From the NCBI GenBank assembly GCA_026988525.1, contig JALSLC010000014.1, forward strand, positions 1 through 56,960: DNA of 56,960 nt, given 5' to 3'. This DNA comes from Archaeoglobaceae archaeon. GTDB lineage: Archaea > Halobacteriota > Archaeoglobi > Archaeoglobales > Archaeoglobaceae. Each line of letters begins with the position of its first letter. Positions within the stretch are counted from its first letter, which is position 1. Shown here one piece after another: positions 34,658-44,449 of the stretch. A program made the translations under genes and the position numbers. The notes under the pieces were generated by a model, which made no database searches, was not told where the DNA came from, and was given only the letters and a program-made list of their open reading frames with translations.

Positions 34658-36942
34658 CCAGTATATTTAGTTATGCCTCTTCTCCAACTTTCCCTAAGTT
34701 TGTCCACATGTATTTCTATTTTTAGAGAATCAATTTTCAAGCTATCATCACAGCTCTCTCCAATTAGTTTTGCTTCTACACCTCTCTCTTTAAGATAGTT
34801 CACGAATTCTTCGCCTCCACTTACTTCTACTACCCATCTTGTGTTTGATTCTGAAAATAACTCTACATAATCTTTAACTCTAACTTTACATCCAATCCCA
34901 GAAATACACATCTCTGAAAGAGTAACCGCTAAACCACCCTCACTTAAGTCGTGGCAGGCATAAATTCTAAATTGTTTAAAAGCTGAGAGCATAGTTTCAG
35001 CATATTTCTTTAACTTTTCTGGAGATGTTTTTGGTACAATTGTACTCTCTTGCTTTGTTATTCTACAGTAAAGACTTCCACCAAACTCTTTCTTCGTTTC
35101 TCCAACTAAAACTATATCTCCTTTACCCTTAAAATGCGATGTTACTAATTCTCTTACATCTTCAACTATTCCTATCCCCATTAAGGTAGGAGTTGGTGCT
35201 ACAGCTGAGTAAGGTGTTTCATTGTAAAAACTAACATTGCCACTTACACAAGGTAGCTTAAAGCCCTTAGCCATCCAACCAAGAGCTTTAACACACTCTA
35301 CAAACTCTCCCATTCTATCTGGCTTTTCAGGATTTCCAAAATTTAAGCAGTCTGCAAAACTGTGAGGTTTTGAATTGACTGAAACGAGGTTTCTTATCAT
35401 TTCATCGAAAGAACTGGCAGTCCCCCAGAAAGGATTTATTTTGCACATCCAAGGATTCACATCTGTCGTTAAAGCTAAGCCTTTCCAAGAATTAGTGGGT
35501 CTTATAACTGCTGCATCTCCATGGGTTTCCTCATTAGCCATTCCTTGTAGTGGTGTTAACACAGTTGAAGCTCTAACTTGATGGTCGTACTGTCTTATTA
35601 TCCACTCCCTACTTGCTACATTAGGATGCTCAAGCATTTTGAGAATTAAATTTTCAAAGTAATGTATTGGAGTGGTTTCATCTTTTTCTACTATGTCTTT
35701 AACTTTGTATTCTCTACAATATTCTACCGCTTTTACGACAAAATCTATATCCAAATCGTATATCTTGTATCCCTTGTAATATACCCTAAGTTTTTTATCT
35801 GAGGTAACTCTTCCAACTACTACAGCGGGAATATCCCACTTGTTGAATATATATAAAACTTCATCTACATGCTTTGGATTTACAGTTAACATCATTCTTT
35901 CTTGACTTTCGCTAATCCATATCTCCCACGGAGCCATACCTTTTTCTTTCAATGGTACTTTATCGAGCCAGACTTCAGCACCAAATCCAGCTGAAAGAGC
36001 CATCTCACCTATAACACAACTCAATCCTCCACCGCCAAGATCCTTCATTCCGGTTAGCAAATTTTTTTCAACTATTTCTAAGCAAGCATGAATTAGTGGC
36101 TCTTTTATTATTGGATTTCCGAGCTGTACAGCACTTCTCGATTCTTCTTCACTTTCTTCGTTTAGTTCAGCAGATGCGAATGTAACGCCATGTATTCCAT
36201 CTCTACCAGTTAGACCCCCTGCAAGAATGAATAGATCCCCAACATTTCCAGCTTTACTGTGAATTATTTTATCTTTCTTTACTATCCCAATGCAACCAAC
36301 GTTTACGAGACAGTTTGTTAAATAGCTTTCATCAAAAAATACCATACCAGCTACAGTTGGAATACCCACTCTATTACCGTAATCTCTTATTCCGGAAACA
36401 ACTCCGGAAAGCAAATACAGTGGATGTTTAGTTCCTTTTGGAAGTTTTTCATATTCTGTATCGAGATCCCCAAAAAATAGAGGATCTACAAGCGCTACTG
36501 GTTGAGCGCCCATACATAGAACATCCCTCAGTATTCCTCCCACTCCAGTGGCAGCACCACCATACGGCTCTATAGCAGAAGGATGATTGTGAGATTCCAT
36601 TGCAACTACATAAGCATATTCTTCATCAAATGAAACTACTCCGGCATCCTCTTTAATTGCAGAAATTACGTAATCTGCATCAATATTAAACAAATATTCC
36701 CTTAAATAACACTTAGAACTTTTATAACAGCAATGTTCACTCCAAGCTTGAGCTATAGACTGTAATTCTATATCGTAGGGATTTCTACCAATTCTTTCAA
36801 AGTAATTTTTAATTTTTTTCATTTCTTCAAGATTTAGCGCCAATCCCAACTCTCTACTAATTTTTGTAAGTTCTTCATCGTTTGCTTTAAGAATGTTTAT
36901 TTCATACAGCTCAAATGGAACATCTGCTTTGATATACAGCAT
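34654..36942 (-). CDS. purL: Phosphoribosylformylglycinamidine synthase subunit PurL
   Basis: PurL catalyses ATP-dependent FGAR to FGAM conversion in purine synthesis, with PurQ and PurS as partners. The 762-residue small-type PurL shows [14 protein letters not shown] (catalytic His), [34 protein letters not shown] and [16 protein letters not shown]. Length is near the usual 720-770. purQ and purS are not present in the window. It follows rpl37ae by 43 bases on the same strand and may be read from the same transcript. Confidence 0.97.
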   Translation of the reverse strand: MLYIKADVPFELYEINILKANDEELTKISRELGLALNLEEMKKIKNYFERIGRNPYDIELQSIAQAWSEHCCYKSSKCYLREYLFNIDADYVISAIKEDAGVVSFDEEYAYVVAMESHNHPSAIEPYGGAATGVGGILRDVLCMGAQPVALVDPLFFGDLDTEYEKLPKGTKHPLYLLSGVVSGIRDYGNRVGIPTVAGMVFFDESYLTNCLVNVGCIGIVKKDKIIHSKAGNVGDLFILAGGLTGRDGIHGVTFASAELNEESEEESRSAVQLGNPIIKEPLIHACLEIVEKNLLTGMKDLGGGGLSCVIGEMALSAGFGAEVWLDKVPLKEKGMAPWEIWISESQERMMLTVNPKHVDEVLYIFNKWDIPAVVVGRVTSDKKLRVYYKGYKIYDLDIDFVVKAVEYCREYKVKDIVEKDETTPIHYFENLILKMLEHPNVASREWIIRQYDHQVRASTVLTPLQGMANEETHGDAAVIRPTNSWKGLALTTDVNPWMCKINPFWGTASSFDEMIRNLVSVNSKPHSFADCLNFGNPEKPDRMGEFVECVKALGWMAKGFKLPCVSGNVSFYNETPYSAVAPTPTLMGIGIVEDVRELVTSHFKGKGDIVLVGETKKEFGGSLYCRITKQESTIVPKTSPEKLKKYAETMLSAFKQFRIYACHDLSEGGLAVTLSEMCISGIGCKVRVKDYVELFSESNTRWVVEVSGGEEFVNYLKERGVEAKLIGESCDDSLKIDSLKIEIHVDKLRESWRRGITKYTG

Positions 36943-36985
36943 GTTTTAAATTAAAATAAAAGTTGCATAAATTAATTTTGATTTT

Positions 36986-37246
36986 TCAACTCTTCTTAGT
37001 TAGAGCCCTTTCAACAATTTTCAGGGATGGAGTCTCAGGAATGTAAGTTCCTCCCGCAAATGTGTATCCACAACTCTTGCATTTCCATATTCCGGTTCCA
37101 ACTCTTTTAACAGCTATCTTTCCACATTTTTTACAAGGATACTTTTTTTTCTGTAATTCTTCTATTTTTATCAAAGTCCTTCTAATTCTTAGGCCATATC
37201 TTGGACCAAATCTACCAGCCATCTTAACTTTTTTAGTTCTCGCCAT
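36986..37246 (-). CDS. rpl37ae: Large-subunit ribosomal protein eL43 (L37Ae)
   Basis: The 86-residue zinc-ribbon protein has RFGPRYGLRIRRTL and a C4 zinc site CKKCGKIAVKRVGTGIWKC cited by its pairs CKKC and CKSC. ATG 37246 follows AAAGGTGGTGAAA; an upstream in-frame start at 37255 is inside the ribosome site. It ends the exosome cluster in the usual archaeal order. The rpo12 gene that often follows it is absent: only 43 bases remain before purL. Confidence 0.97.
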   Translation of the reverse strand: MARTKKVKMAGRFGPRYGLRIRRTLIKIEELQKKKYPCKKCGKIAVKRVGTGIWKCKSCGYTFAGGTYIPETPSLKIVERALTKKS

Positions 37247-38039
37247 TTTCACCACCTTTCAATTGATTTATTAGTATCTCTCTAATTTCCTTAGCTTTCG
37301 ACACACTCAAATCAAGCAGTTCATAAAACTTTTCCTCATCCAATAGATAACTCCCGCTTTTTTGCATCGCAACTATATTACTTTCTTTATTGGATGTTAT
37401 AGTAAATAGATTGTTACCTACGCTCATCTCATCTCTACTTGGATCTACAATTAACTTGTCATCAACTATTAAGGACGTTACACTTATTGGTATATCATTT
37501 ACAGGCAAGTTAAAGTCATCTCCAACTTCAAATTTACTTGCTGGTACGACTGTATTCATTAAAGCTGAAATTGCTGCAATTGATGAAGCATCCATTAAAT
37601 TTCCATCATCATCGAGAGCGTGAATATCTATAAAGATAATCCACACTTTTTCTCCTTCCTCTATACAAAGTTTTCTAAGGTCTATTGCTTCACTTTCTCT
37701 AATACCCCTATCAACTACTCTAGCCAATTCTATTGAATTTTCATCTGGAGGCCCCGGCTCAAAGGTTGGTGATGCAAGGGGGACGAGCTCAGCATTTGTA
37801 ATTATAATGCCCATATCTGGTGTATCTGGAAAAGGTTCACCTATTTGCATTTTTACTCCGACGATTACTTGAGTATTTCCGAGTTTAATTAAAGCTGAAC
37901 CCTCAGCTTTCTCTATTATGTTTGTTTTTACTTCTATTGGTCTAAATTCATCGAATTTTCTTCCATCTATTCTCTCTCCAGATCTAATTTTTGAAAGAAC
38001 GTAATCTCTTTTTATGTCCATCAATATATCTTCTGACAA
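37233..38039 (-). CDS. rrp42: Exosome subunit Rrp42
   Basis: Rrp42 is the non-catalytic RNase PH-fold partner of Rrp41 in the archaeal exosome ring. The 268-residue protein shows SGERIDGRKFDEFRPIEV, GSALIKLGNTQVIVGVK, ELVPLASPTFEPGPPDE and ALDDDGNLMDASSIAA. It keeps the fold, but the RNA-binding site is completed only in the Rrp41 heterodimer. It follows rrp41 by three bases and overlaps the start of rpl37ae. Confidence 0.97.
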   Translation of the reverse strand: MSEDILMDIKRDYVLSKIRSGERIDGRKFDEFRPIEVKTNIIEKAEGSALIKLGNTQVIVGVKMQIGEPFPDTPDMGIIITNAELVPLASPTFEPGPPDENSIELARVVDRGIRESEAIDLRKLCIEEGEKVWIIFIDIHALDDDGNLMDASSIAAISALMNTVVPASKFEVGDDFNLPVNDIPISVTSLIVDDKLIVDPSRDEMSVGNNLFTITSNKESNIVAMQKSGSYLLDEEKFYELLDLSVSKAKEIREILINQLKGGENGEN

Positions 38040-38042
38040 CAG

Positions 38043-38780
38043 TTACACCTCCTCTTTTTCTTCATCTTCCATGTATTTTTTCATTATAGCTTCTCTCTGT
38101 AATTTGTATATCTGCATCGCACCTTTTTTCGCTAATTTTATGCCTTCTTTTACTTCATCTACTGACATTTTTCCATCCATTTGAAGCAGTGCTATAGATT
38201 CTATTTTGTCATTCCTTATTAAGAATGCAACTGGTAAATCTGCTTCTCCATAAAAATCTTCTTCCTTCATTGGGTCCAAGACGATATGTCCATCGACTTT
38301 TGCTACAGCCACAGACGTTATTATACCTTTCATCATCACTCCTGCATCTATGAGAGCTACACTTGCTGCATTTAAACAAGCTGTTCTTGTACCAGCATCA
38401 GCTTGAAGAACTTCTACAAAAACGTCTATTCCTGATCTTGGAAACAACTCTTTCATAATTACTGGTTCTAAGGCTTCTCTGCTAACTTTACTTATTTCAA
38501 TGCTTCTTCTATCTGGACCGGGCTTCTTTCTTTCTTCAACACTAAATGGAGCCATGTTGTATCTATACCTTATTACAGCTTTGCTTGGATCTTGCAAATG
38601 TCTTGGATGAACTTCTCTCGGACCATATACGGCAGCTATTATTTTATTTTTCCCCATTTCAAGATAGCAAGATCCGTCAGCTCTTTTAAGTACATCCACT
38701 TGGATTTTTATTGGTCTAAGTTCTTCGAAATCTCTACCGTCCAATCTTTTACCATTAATTATTAACTTCGGCTTCTCCAC
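38043..38780 (-). CDS. rrp41: Exosome subunit Rrp41 (catalytic)
   Basis: Rrp41 carries the phosphorolytic active site for 3'-5' RNA decay and tailing. The product (245 residues from GTG 38780) shows [55 protein letters not shown] and [21 protein letters not shown] with catalytic Asp residues in [19 protein letters not shown] 38780 follows GGTGA by five bases; GTG 38789 would add three residues. It overlaps the end of rrp4. Confidence 0.96.
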   Translation of the reverse strand: MEKPKLIINGKRLDGRDFEELRPIKIQVDVLKRADGSCYLEMGKNKIIAAVYGPREVHPRHLQDPSKAVIRYRYNMAPFSVEERKKPGPDRRSIEISKVSREALEPVIMKELFPRSGIDVFVEVLQADAGTRTACLNAASVALIDAGVMMKGIITSVAVAKVDGHIVLDPMKEEDFYGEADLPVAFLIRNDKIESIALLQMDGKMSVDEVKEGIKLAKKGAMQIYKLQREAIMKKYMEDEEKEEV

Positions 38781-39444
38781 ACACTTCACCTTTTCTACTT
38801 TTTATAAATTCAGTAATTCTATCTGTAAGTCCTTCTGTATGAGCTTCTTTTTCAATTATATGAATAGCCTCTTCAGCAATATTCAACTTTTTTTTGTCTC
38901 CATTAATCCATATAAGACCATTTTGTCCTACAACTATTTGTATCCCCAGTTCACCCTTCAAAAGTTTAATCATACTACCCTTCTTTCCGATTACTCTTGG
39001 CACTCTTGCTGGATTTATTACAACGACTCTACCAACCCTTATTGGCTTACAGATTTTATCCTTCATAGTTAGAGTTACTTTCATTTTTGGATCTATGTTT
39101 AGTATTTTAGCCACTATAACATCCCCAATATCTAATACTTCGTTTATTTTCTTGTTTTTTAAGGAGTTCTCGGGATACTCTGTAACTGGAAGAAAAGCTT
39201 TATAGGGTGAGTATATGTCAACTAACCATCCATTTGCTGATATTTCTCTAACAATCCCTATTACAACATCTCCGGGGAATGGTATGTACCTACCTTTTAG
39301 AGGTATTACTCTTATGCTTGTATCATTTTCATCGAGTAATCCTAAGTACTTTGCATAAACTTTACCTTTTTCAACGTAAGTTCCGTATCCCGCTACTTTT
39401 GGATTTTTTGCAATTAAATCTCCCGGCATAACAATTCTCCTCAT
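38755..39444 (-). CDS. rrp4: Exosome RNA-binding subunit Rrp4
   Basis: Rrp4 caps the exosome ring and feeds RNA into it. The 229-residue protein has an N-terminal strand domain ([20 protein letters not shown]), an S1 domain ([20 protein letters not shown]) and a KH domain with [20 protein letters not shown]. The domain order and length match archaeal Rrp4. Its ATG overlaps the SBDS stop by four bases and its end overlaps rrp41. Confidence 0.97.
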   Translation of the reverse strand: MRRIVMPGDLIAKNPKVAGYGTYVEKGKVYAKYLGLLDENDTSIRVIPLKGRYIPFPGDVVIGIVREISANGWLVDIYSPYKAFLPVTEYPENSLKNKKINEVLDIGDVIVAKILNIDPKMKVTLTMKDKICKPIRVGRVVVINPARVPRVIGKKGSMIKLLKGELGIQIVVGQNGLIWINGDKKKLNIAEEAIHIIEKEAHTEGLTDRITEFIKSRKGEVCGEAEVNN

Positions 39445-40148
39445 CCTTGAATCCTCCTAAGTATTTTTGTTAAAGCTTCACCTTTTGTTGTTTTAGCTAA
39501 TAAATCCATTAACTCACCTTGCATTCCAGCTGGAATTTTCATAACACATATCCAGCTACCATCTTTCTGCCATTCTTCTTTTTCTACTCCTCCAAATGAG
39601 TAGAGAGCTGATATAGCTTTTCCAGTATAGTCAGCTGGAACTTTTATTGCAACTTCAATTTCTTCAAATCTCAGGGGTAATATTCTTTTTATTGCTTTTA
39701 CTACATCTTTTACCTGAGATTCTACAGGTTTAAATATATCTACGTGAACCTTGGCTTCTTCCATAGCTCTTTCAATTCTTGCAGGGGGATGAGGAGTACC
39801 TGTTCTCGGATCAACTGCATTCTTTCTAATATACTCTACAATTTGCCTTTTCTTTTGTTTGAGCATTTCTTTTCTCTGTTCAGCAGTAATCTGTACTTCT
39901 CCCTCTAATATTATTGTTTTTACTATTTTTCTAATATCTGTAGTGCCAAATGCTTTACTTAACCCTTCATTGCTGACTCTATCGCCTTTACTTGCATCTT
40001 TAAAGACTTCTTCTACAGCTAACAGTTTTTCAAAGTCGACTTCTTTACCTTCTTTTAGATCCCTTGCAAGGTATGGATCTACTAAAACTTCAAAAACTTC
40101 TCCATGCTTTCTTAATCTTGCGATTACTGCTTTATCCAATGATACCAT
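39441..40148 (-). CDS. Ribosome maturation protein SBDS/Sdo1 homologue
   Basis: The 235-residue protein has the SBDS N-terminal fold ([21 protein letters not shown], noted by [12 protein letters not shown]), the helical middle with [20 protein letters not shown] and the ferredoxin-like C-terminus. SBDS releases the anti-association factor aIF6 from new 50S subunits. ATG 40148 is used because GGGGGG ends six bases upstream; ATG 40154 is an alternative. It lies between psmA and rrp4, its conserved place in the archaeal exosome-proteasome superoperon. Confidence 0.97.
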   Translation of the reverse strand: MVSLDKAVIARLRKHGEVFEVLVDPYLARDLKEGKEVDFEKLLAVEEVFKDASKGDRVSNEGLSKAFGTTDIRKIVKTIILEGEVQITAEQRKEMLKQKKRQIVEYIRKNAVDPRTGTPHPPARIERAMEEAKVHVDIFKPVESQVKDVVKAIKRILPLRFEEIEVAIKVPADYTGKAISALYSFGGVEKEEWQKDGSWICVMKIPAGMQGELMDLLAKTTKGEALTKILRRIQG

Positions 40149-40169
40149 CCTCATCCCCCCGAATAGAGA

Positions 40170-40907
40170 TTATTCTTTGCTTATCTCTTCTTTTATCTTT
40201 TCATTGGCTTTTTCTAAGTATTTATTTAGCTCATTACCTGTAATCTCTTTTGCTTCATCTTTTGTTATGACCACAAGTTCTATCCCGTCTGGTTTTAATT
40301 CACTCTCAATGGCTTTACCCATAGCAATCATTGCCTCGATTATAGCCTCGTCTATGGTGAAATCATCTCTATAAACATTTTCAAAATGCTCTATTACTAC
40401 GCTTCTTCCAGCACCTATGGATGTTGCTTTGTACTCCAATAAAGCTCCACTTGGATCGGTTTCAAACAATCTTGGTGAACTATCGTAACCTGCTATTAGA
40501 AGAGATACGCCAAAAGGTCTAACTCCTCCAAACTGAGTATATTGCTGTTTAAAATCACAAATTTTTCTTGCTAAATCCTTAACACTTATTGGTTCGTCGT
40601 AAGTCAATCTGTTAATCTGTGCTTCAATTCTTGCTCTTTCAATTAAAACTCTTGCATCTGCAACCAATCCAGAAGTTGCGGCGTATATGTGTTCGTCTAT
40701 TTTGTATATCTTTTCTATTGTTGTAATTTCGAGTAACTTGCTTGCAACCCTTCTATCAGCAAGCAGTATTACACCATCTTTTGTTTTTACACCTATAGCA
40801 GTAGCTCCTCTTTTTACAGCTTCTCTTGCATATTCTACTTGAAATAACCTTCCATCAGGGCTGAATACTGTAATAGCCCGATCGTATCCCATTTGTGGTA
40901 AGTGCAC
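40170..40907 (-). CDS. psmA: 20S proteasome alpha subunit
   Basis: PsmA forms the outer rings of the 20S proteasome. The protein (245 residues from GTG 40907) starts MHLPQMGYDRAITVFSPDGR, the gate-forming N-terminus, then LFQVEYAREAVKRGATAIG and GVRPFGVSLLIAGYD. A GTG at 40916 lies inside the ribosome site GGAGGTGA, so the GTG at 40907, five bases past it, is the better start. No beta subunit is present in the window. It stands between the RNase P genes and SBDS. Confidence 0.97.
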   Translation of the reverse strand: MHLPQMGYDRAITVFSPDGRLFQVEYAREAVKRGATAIGVKTKDGVILLADRRVASKLLEITTIEKIYKIDEHIYAATSGLVADARVLIERARIEAQINRLTYDEPISVKDLARKICDFKQQYTQFGGVRPFGVSLLIAGYDSSPRLFETDPSGALLEYKATSIGAGRSVVIEHFENVYRDDFTIDEAIIEAMIAMGKAIESELKPDGIELVVITKDEAKEITGNELNKYLEKANEKIKEEISKE

Positions 40908-40944
40908 ACTATTCACCTCCCTTAAATGAAATCTATTAAATCGG

Positions 40945-41304
40945 TTACCTTTCCGTATTTATTTCTTTGCCGTTGAGAAAGCGTTTACATCCTTTTATAG
41001 TACCACTTATTCCCAAGGTTTTTATAGCTACTTTTGTGTTTTCAACTTCTGTTATAAGTGTTAACGCAGCTAAGGTTGCATCAACTTTATCTCTACTACA
41101 CCTCAAAATACCTTCAGAATTTTCTTCATAAAAAACTTCAAGTTTCAGTCCAACACACCCATACCACTCGCCATATAGTGATTGAATCGTTTGTTGTATT
41201 TCATTGTATATTTGTCTTGTAGTTATTTTTGTCTTTTTTTCCGGAATAATTTTAAAAGCAATGTATCTCCTCTTTTTCCTTAGTGTTGGTGGCAAACCTT
41301 TCAT
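40945..41304 (-). CDS. rnp2: RNase P protein component 2 (Pop5)
   Basis: Pop5 pairs with Rpp30 and helps the catalytic RNA of RNase P mature tRNA 5' ends. The 119-residue protein begins GLPPTLRKKRRYIAFKII and has SLYGEWYGCVGLKLEVFYEE and ILRCSRDKVDATLAALTLI, the conserved Pop5 core. It overlaps the rnp3 end by four bases, which fits expression as a stoichiometric pair. Confidence 0.94.
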   Translation of the reverse strand: MKGLPPTLRKKRRYIAFKIIPEKKTKITTRQIYNEIQQTIQSLYGEWYGCVGLKLEVFYEENSEGILRCSRDKVDATLAALTLITEVENTKVAIKTLGISGTIKGCKRFLNGKEINTER

Positions 41305-41924
41305 ACATCTAAGATTTCAATACCATCCATAATGTATTTTTTGTCCACGAGCTTTCTGAAAATTCTATTACTATTTTCTTTTGCTAACTTTATTAACTCT
41401 ACACAATCTATACCGCCATCTTTTGAAAGAAAGTAAAAAAATCTGTAAAGTTGCTTTCTTGGTCTAACCTCCAACTGATTTTCAGCTCCAGTAGTTAATA
41501 TAAAAGGTGTTTTAAACTTTAATAGCAGTTTTAGAAGTAATCTTGTTTCATCTAAAAGTTTAGCTCTCTTAAGACCTTTAACTCTTAAAAATTTGGAGAG
41601 AGAAACTTCAATAATTACATCCTTATCCTTAGCCATTTTTATTGTTGTATAGTCAATTTTTCTACCTTCAAAATCCAATATCACACAAACTTTTCTCCTC
41701 ATTACAGCTTCTCTATTTACTTTAAGATCTTCACTCATAACTCCTACAAATCCCTTGGCTTTTTTCAATTTTTTTTGTAACTCTGATGTATTGCTTGCTT
41801 TAACAAGGTAACCTTTAATATCGCTATTTGCATCGTTGTTGAAAGGCACAATTAAATCATAACCTTCAAACAAATCAGTTTCTGTTGGTGTAAACCTTAC
41901 AAAATCAACGTACACGATTTTCAC
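41301..41924 (-). CDS. rnp3: RNase P protein component 3 (Rpp30)
   Basis: Rpp30 is a TIM-barrel-like RNase P subunit that binds Pop5. The 207-residue protein shows DFEGRKIDYTTIKMAKDKDV, VIIEVSLSKFLRVKG and LTTGAENQLEVRPRKQLYRF, which match the Rpp30 core (the family normally has ...TSGA... with charged residues following). It overlaps the COG1325 gene by 20 bases and the rnp2 gene by four. Confidence 0.93.
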   Translation of the reverse strand: MKIVYVDFVRFTPTETDLFEGYDLIVPFNNDANSDIKGYLVKASNTSELQKKLKKAKGFVGVMSEDLKVNREAVMRRKVCVILDFEGRKIDYTTIKMAKDKDVIIEVSLSKFLRVKGLKRAKLLDETRLLLKLLLKFKTPFILTTGAENQLEVRPRKQLYRFFYFLSKDGGIDCVELIKLAKENSNRIFRKLVDKKYIMDGIEILDV

Positions 41925-42366
41925 CTGTATATTCCTCTATAATATTTCTTACAACTTTTACAGCATACTCTTTCTTGGAGGGATAGGTTACAATTTTTAC
42001 TTTTACTGCTATCGGGTCGTTACTAGTTAATCTTATCTCGCCCAAATATGCTTTTTGTTTATCAAATCTAAGATGCAAAATATTGTTTGGATCAATTCTA
42101 TCTTCCAAAGTTCGTTTTAGACTTTTCAACTCCTCACTTTCTTTCAATCTGTTTAAAATGTACTTTAAAAACTCTTTTATCTTTTTTTTATCTTTTATTT
42201 CTACTTCCAAAAAGTACATTTCATTTCCAAAGTGGCCCTTAGCTTTACTGACTTCTATTTCGAATTCAAAAGGAATCAACTCGGCAATAGCTTCTCCAAC
42301 TTTTTCCATATCTTCAGTTGAATGCACTACAGCCGAAACAACAATTCTTTCGATTTTGTACTTCAT
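41905..42366 (-). CDS. RNA-binding protein of the COG1325 family
   Basis: The 153-residue protein contains the pattern IERIVVSAVVHSTEDMEKVG, KAKGHFGNEMYFLEVEI and EDRIDPNNILHLRFDKQKAYLGEI. It belongs to a conserved archaeal family with a double-stranded-RNA-binding-like fold that lies regularly in the exosome superoperon and has been suggested as an exosome or RNase P cofactor. Biochemical function is not firmly known. It sits between eL15 and Rpp30, 48 bases after the former. Confidence 0.85.
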   Translation of the reverse strand: MKYKIERIVVSAVVHSTEDMEKVGEAIAELIPFEFEIEVSKAKGHFGNEMYFLEVEIKDKKKIKEFLKYILNRLKESEELKSLKRTLEDRIDPNNILHLRFDKQKAYLGEIRLTSNDPIAVKVKIVTYPSKKEYAVKVVRNIIEEYTGENRVR

Positions 42367-42414
42367 AACTAAAACATTAAAGATAAAAAAATTTACTTAA
42401 ACATTTACTAACAT

Positions 42415-42999
42415 TTACTCAGCTATTCTTCTGAAATTGGCTCTAAGGCTTGGTCTTACTTTTTCGGCTCCTCTTCCTCTATTTCTTAGACCTCTGCTCT
42501 TCCTACCTGCACTTGTAAGCCCTCTGAAAACTCTACCTCTCTTATTACATATCCAGCTTAGTTGTTCATCACTTTTTATTGCTGGATGCGCTCTATCTAC
42601 GAGAATCACTTCAAACCACTTGTACTTTCCATCTTCCCCGACCCAATATGAGTTCAGAACTTCCATATTGGGGTACTTTCTGGCAGCTCTTTCTTCAGCA
42701 ATCCATTGAAGACTCTTCTTAGGAGTTCTTCTATTTACCATGAGGTTTTTAGTTTTCCTACCCTTGTTTGGCCTGGTAGCTCTTCTTCCACCTCTTCTAA
42801 CTCTAACTCTTACAACTACTATGCCCTTTTTAGCTTTGTATCCAAGTGATCTAGCTCTATCTATTCTTGTTGGTCTCTCTATTCTAACAACTGCTGGTTC
42901 TCTTCTCCACTTTTGTAATCTTTCCCACATTAGCTCTCCAACGAACCCTTCCCATGGATTTTTCCATGCTTCTCTAACGTACGCATAAACAGACTTCAT
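42415..42999 (-). CDS. rpl15e: Large-subunit ribosomal protein eL15
   Basis: The 194-residue basic protein starts [18 protein letters not shown] and shows [40 protein letters not shown] and [19 protein letters not shown], which are typical of archaeal eL15. It is the first gene of the RNase P-proteasome-exosome unit. A TATA-like CGTTTATATACTC on the minus strand is about 40 bases upstream. Confidence 0.98.
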   Translation of the reverse strand: MKSVYAYVREAWKNPWEGFVGELMWERLQKWRREPAVVRIERPTRIDRARSLGYKAKKGIVVVRVRVRRGGRRATRPNKGRKTKNLMVNRRTPKKSLQWIAEERAARKYPNMEVLNSYWVGEDGKYKWFEVILVDRAHPAIKSDEQLSWICNKRGRVFRGLTSAGRKSRGLRNRGRGAEKVRPSLRANFRRIAE

Positions 43000-43092
43000 A
43001 TCTTGTCACCTTGAGAGTGATTTTGCAAGCTTTTTGAGAGTATATAAACGTATCGTCTAAATTATTTATATTGTACGCTCGTGCATTAGAGC
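43000..43092. promoter_or_regulatory. Divergent promoter with hairpin over the downstream start codon
   Basis: On the minus strand GTTTATATACTC (about 43039-43050) serves rpl15e. On the plus strand AATTATTTATATT (about 43060-43072) is a TATA candidate for the membrane protein. ACGCTC at 43075-43080 and GAGCGT at 43089-43094 form a six-base inverted repeat with an eight-base loop, and the right arm covers the first bases of the GTG start at 43093. It could be an operator or an RNA hairpin limiting initiation. Confidence 0.5.
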
Positions 43093-44103
43093 GTGGAATT
43101 TATTTACTGTGTTGCACCAGACACACCTTCATTTAGAAAAAAATTTGAAGAATTTATTAGAAATTGTGATATAAAAAAAGGAAGCCATACCTTATACTGT
43201 GTAAAAGATAGTTATGGTGCTGGAAAATATAGAAATTGCTTGTTTTTTATCAATTTTGACCTCGATGGGTGTATAAAATTTAAAGTAGTAACAGTATCTA
43301 AGGAATTGGAAAATAGCTTTAAGTTTGGCACGTATAGTTTTGATGGACACACTCTTTTTTTGAAATGTAAAATTTCGGAGAACTTAGTTTACGACTACCT
43401 TCCAGCTTTGTTTGCAGAATATACTTTCTTAGAGAATTACTTTGAAAAATGTTTTAATGAGGCTATGAACCTTTCAAAGTTCGAAAGCAACATACTTAAG
43501 TACATCTCCAAGGTTTCGCTTGAAGCAGTTAGAAAAAACATTTTAGATCTCGAAAAAACGATGGATGAACTCTCAGAATACCATAGTCAATTTTTTTCTA
43601 TGTTTTCAAGATATAGAGATGCTGTTGAAAGGTACTATGAATCTCTAATGAGGTATGAGAATTTAACTCGTGAGATAGGTATATACTTAGGTTCGCATGA
43701 AGAAAAACTTGAAATTTTAAAAAGATACGAAGATAAATTTAAACAAACCTTAAGCGGTTTAAGAGATTTGTTTAGTTTGATGTCTTTAAGACTTGATACT
43801 TTAAGAAATAGGGAATATCTTGAACTGCAGAAAAAGACTTCATCTCTTCAAATGGCTGCAATAGCTATTGAATTTGTCGCTGTATTTTACTACACTATGA
43901 AAATATGGGAGCATTTTTCACCCAAAAAATTACCCTTATCAATTGAATTTATTTTACTTTTTCTTTTTACAACTCTCGTAGTAACTATAACTGATACTAT
44001 TGGTGAATACATGAGGTCTAAAAAAATAGGGTTTATTGGCTATTTAACTATACTATTACTAATTTTGGTTCTTGCGATAATGACTTTCTTATCAGTTGCA
44101 TAA
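43093..44103 (+). CDS. Unknown protein: N-terminal globular domain, coiled coil and three membrane spans
   Basis: I do not recognise this 336-residue protein. Residues 1 to about 125 form a mixed alpha/beta domain (MEFIYCVAPDTPSFRKKFEE at the start). Residues about 130-255 are a long charged helix region rich in Glu, Lys and Leu, as in a coiled coil. Three hydrophobic segments follow at the C-terminus (AAIAIEFVAVFYYTMKIW, FILLFLFTTLVVTITDTI, YLTILLLILVLAIMTFL). The soluble-stalk-membrane order recalls CorA-like channels or DUF155-type proteins, but no GMN or other signature is present. The GTG start has no ribosome site and is covered by a hairpin. Confidence 0.65.
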   Translation: MEFIYCVAPDTPSFRKKFEEFIRNCDIKKGSHTLYCVKDSYGAGKYRNCLFFINFDLDGCIKFKVVTVSKELENSFKFGTYSFDGHTLFLKCKISENLVYDYLPALFAEYTFLENYFEKCFNEAMNLSKFESNILKYISKVSLEAVRKNILDLEKTMDELSEYHSQFFSMFSRYRDAVERYYESLMRYENLTREIGIYLGSHEEKLEILKRYEDKFKQTLSGLRDLFSLMSLRLDTLRNREYLELQKKTSSLQMAAIAIEFVAVFYYTMKIWEHFSPKKLPLSIEFILLFLFTTLVVTITDTIGEYMRSKKIGFIGYLTILLLILVLAIMTFLSVA

Positions 44104-44168
44104 CTGTTATAATTCTTTATGAATTTTTATAAATTATAGATATATATCTTGTTGGTCTTTGAGGCAAC
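44104..44168 (+). promoter_or_regulatory. Promoter of the HTH regulator
   Basis: AATTTTTATAAATTATAG (about 44120-44138) is a TATA-like stretch followed by ATATATAT (about 44139-44147). GAGGCAAC just before the ATG at 44169 is a weak ribosome site. The run is AT-rich with several partial palindromes, which a small winged-helix dimer could bind. Confidence 0.4.
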
Positions 44169-44447
44169 ATGTCAAGTTTCAAAATTCGTGTAAATAAAGA
44201 TGACTTAGACCTTGTTAGAAAAATACTCACAGAGGAGAGATTAAGACTAATACAAGTAATTAAGGAAAGAAATCCAAAGAGTATATACGAACTGGCGAGA
44301 ATCTTAAACAGAAATAGATCCTCGGTCATGAGAGATTTAAAGCACTTGAGGAGTATAGGGCTTATTGAATTTGATGATAGCGGAAAGAGAAACAGAAAGA
44401 AACCCATTGTAAGGTATGAAGAAATAAACATAGTGATATCTTTGTAG
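44169..44447 (+). CDS. Winged-helix regulator of the HVO_A0114 type
   Basis: The 92-residue protein has a winged helix with NPKSIYELARILNRNRSSVM and RDLKHLRSIGLIEF, then a basic wing (RNRKKPIVRYEEINI). These segments match a small archaeal DNA-binding family related to MarR/ArsR. It probably autoregulates. It is 65 bases after the unknown membrane protein on the same strand and may control it, although it has its own TATA-like sequence. Its end is two bases from the convergent ATPase gene. Confidence 0.8.
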   Translation: MSSFKIRVNKDDLDLVRKILTEERLRLIQVIKERNPKSIYELARILNRNRSSVMRDLKHLRSIGLIEFDDSGKRNRKKPIVRYEEINIVISL

Positions 44448-44449
44448 TT

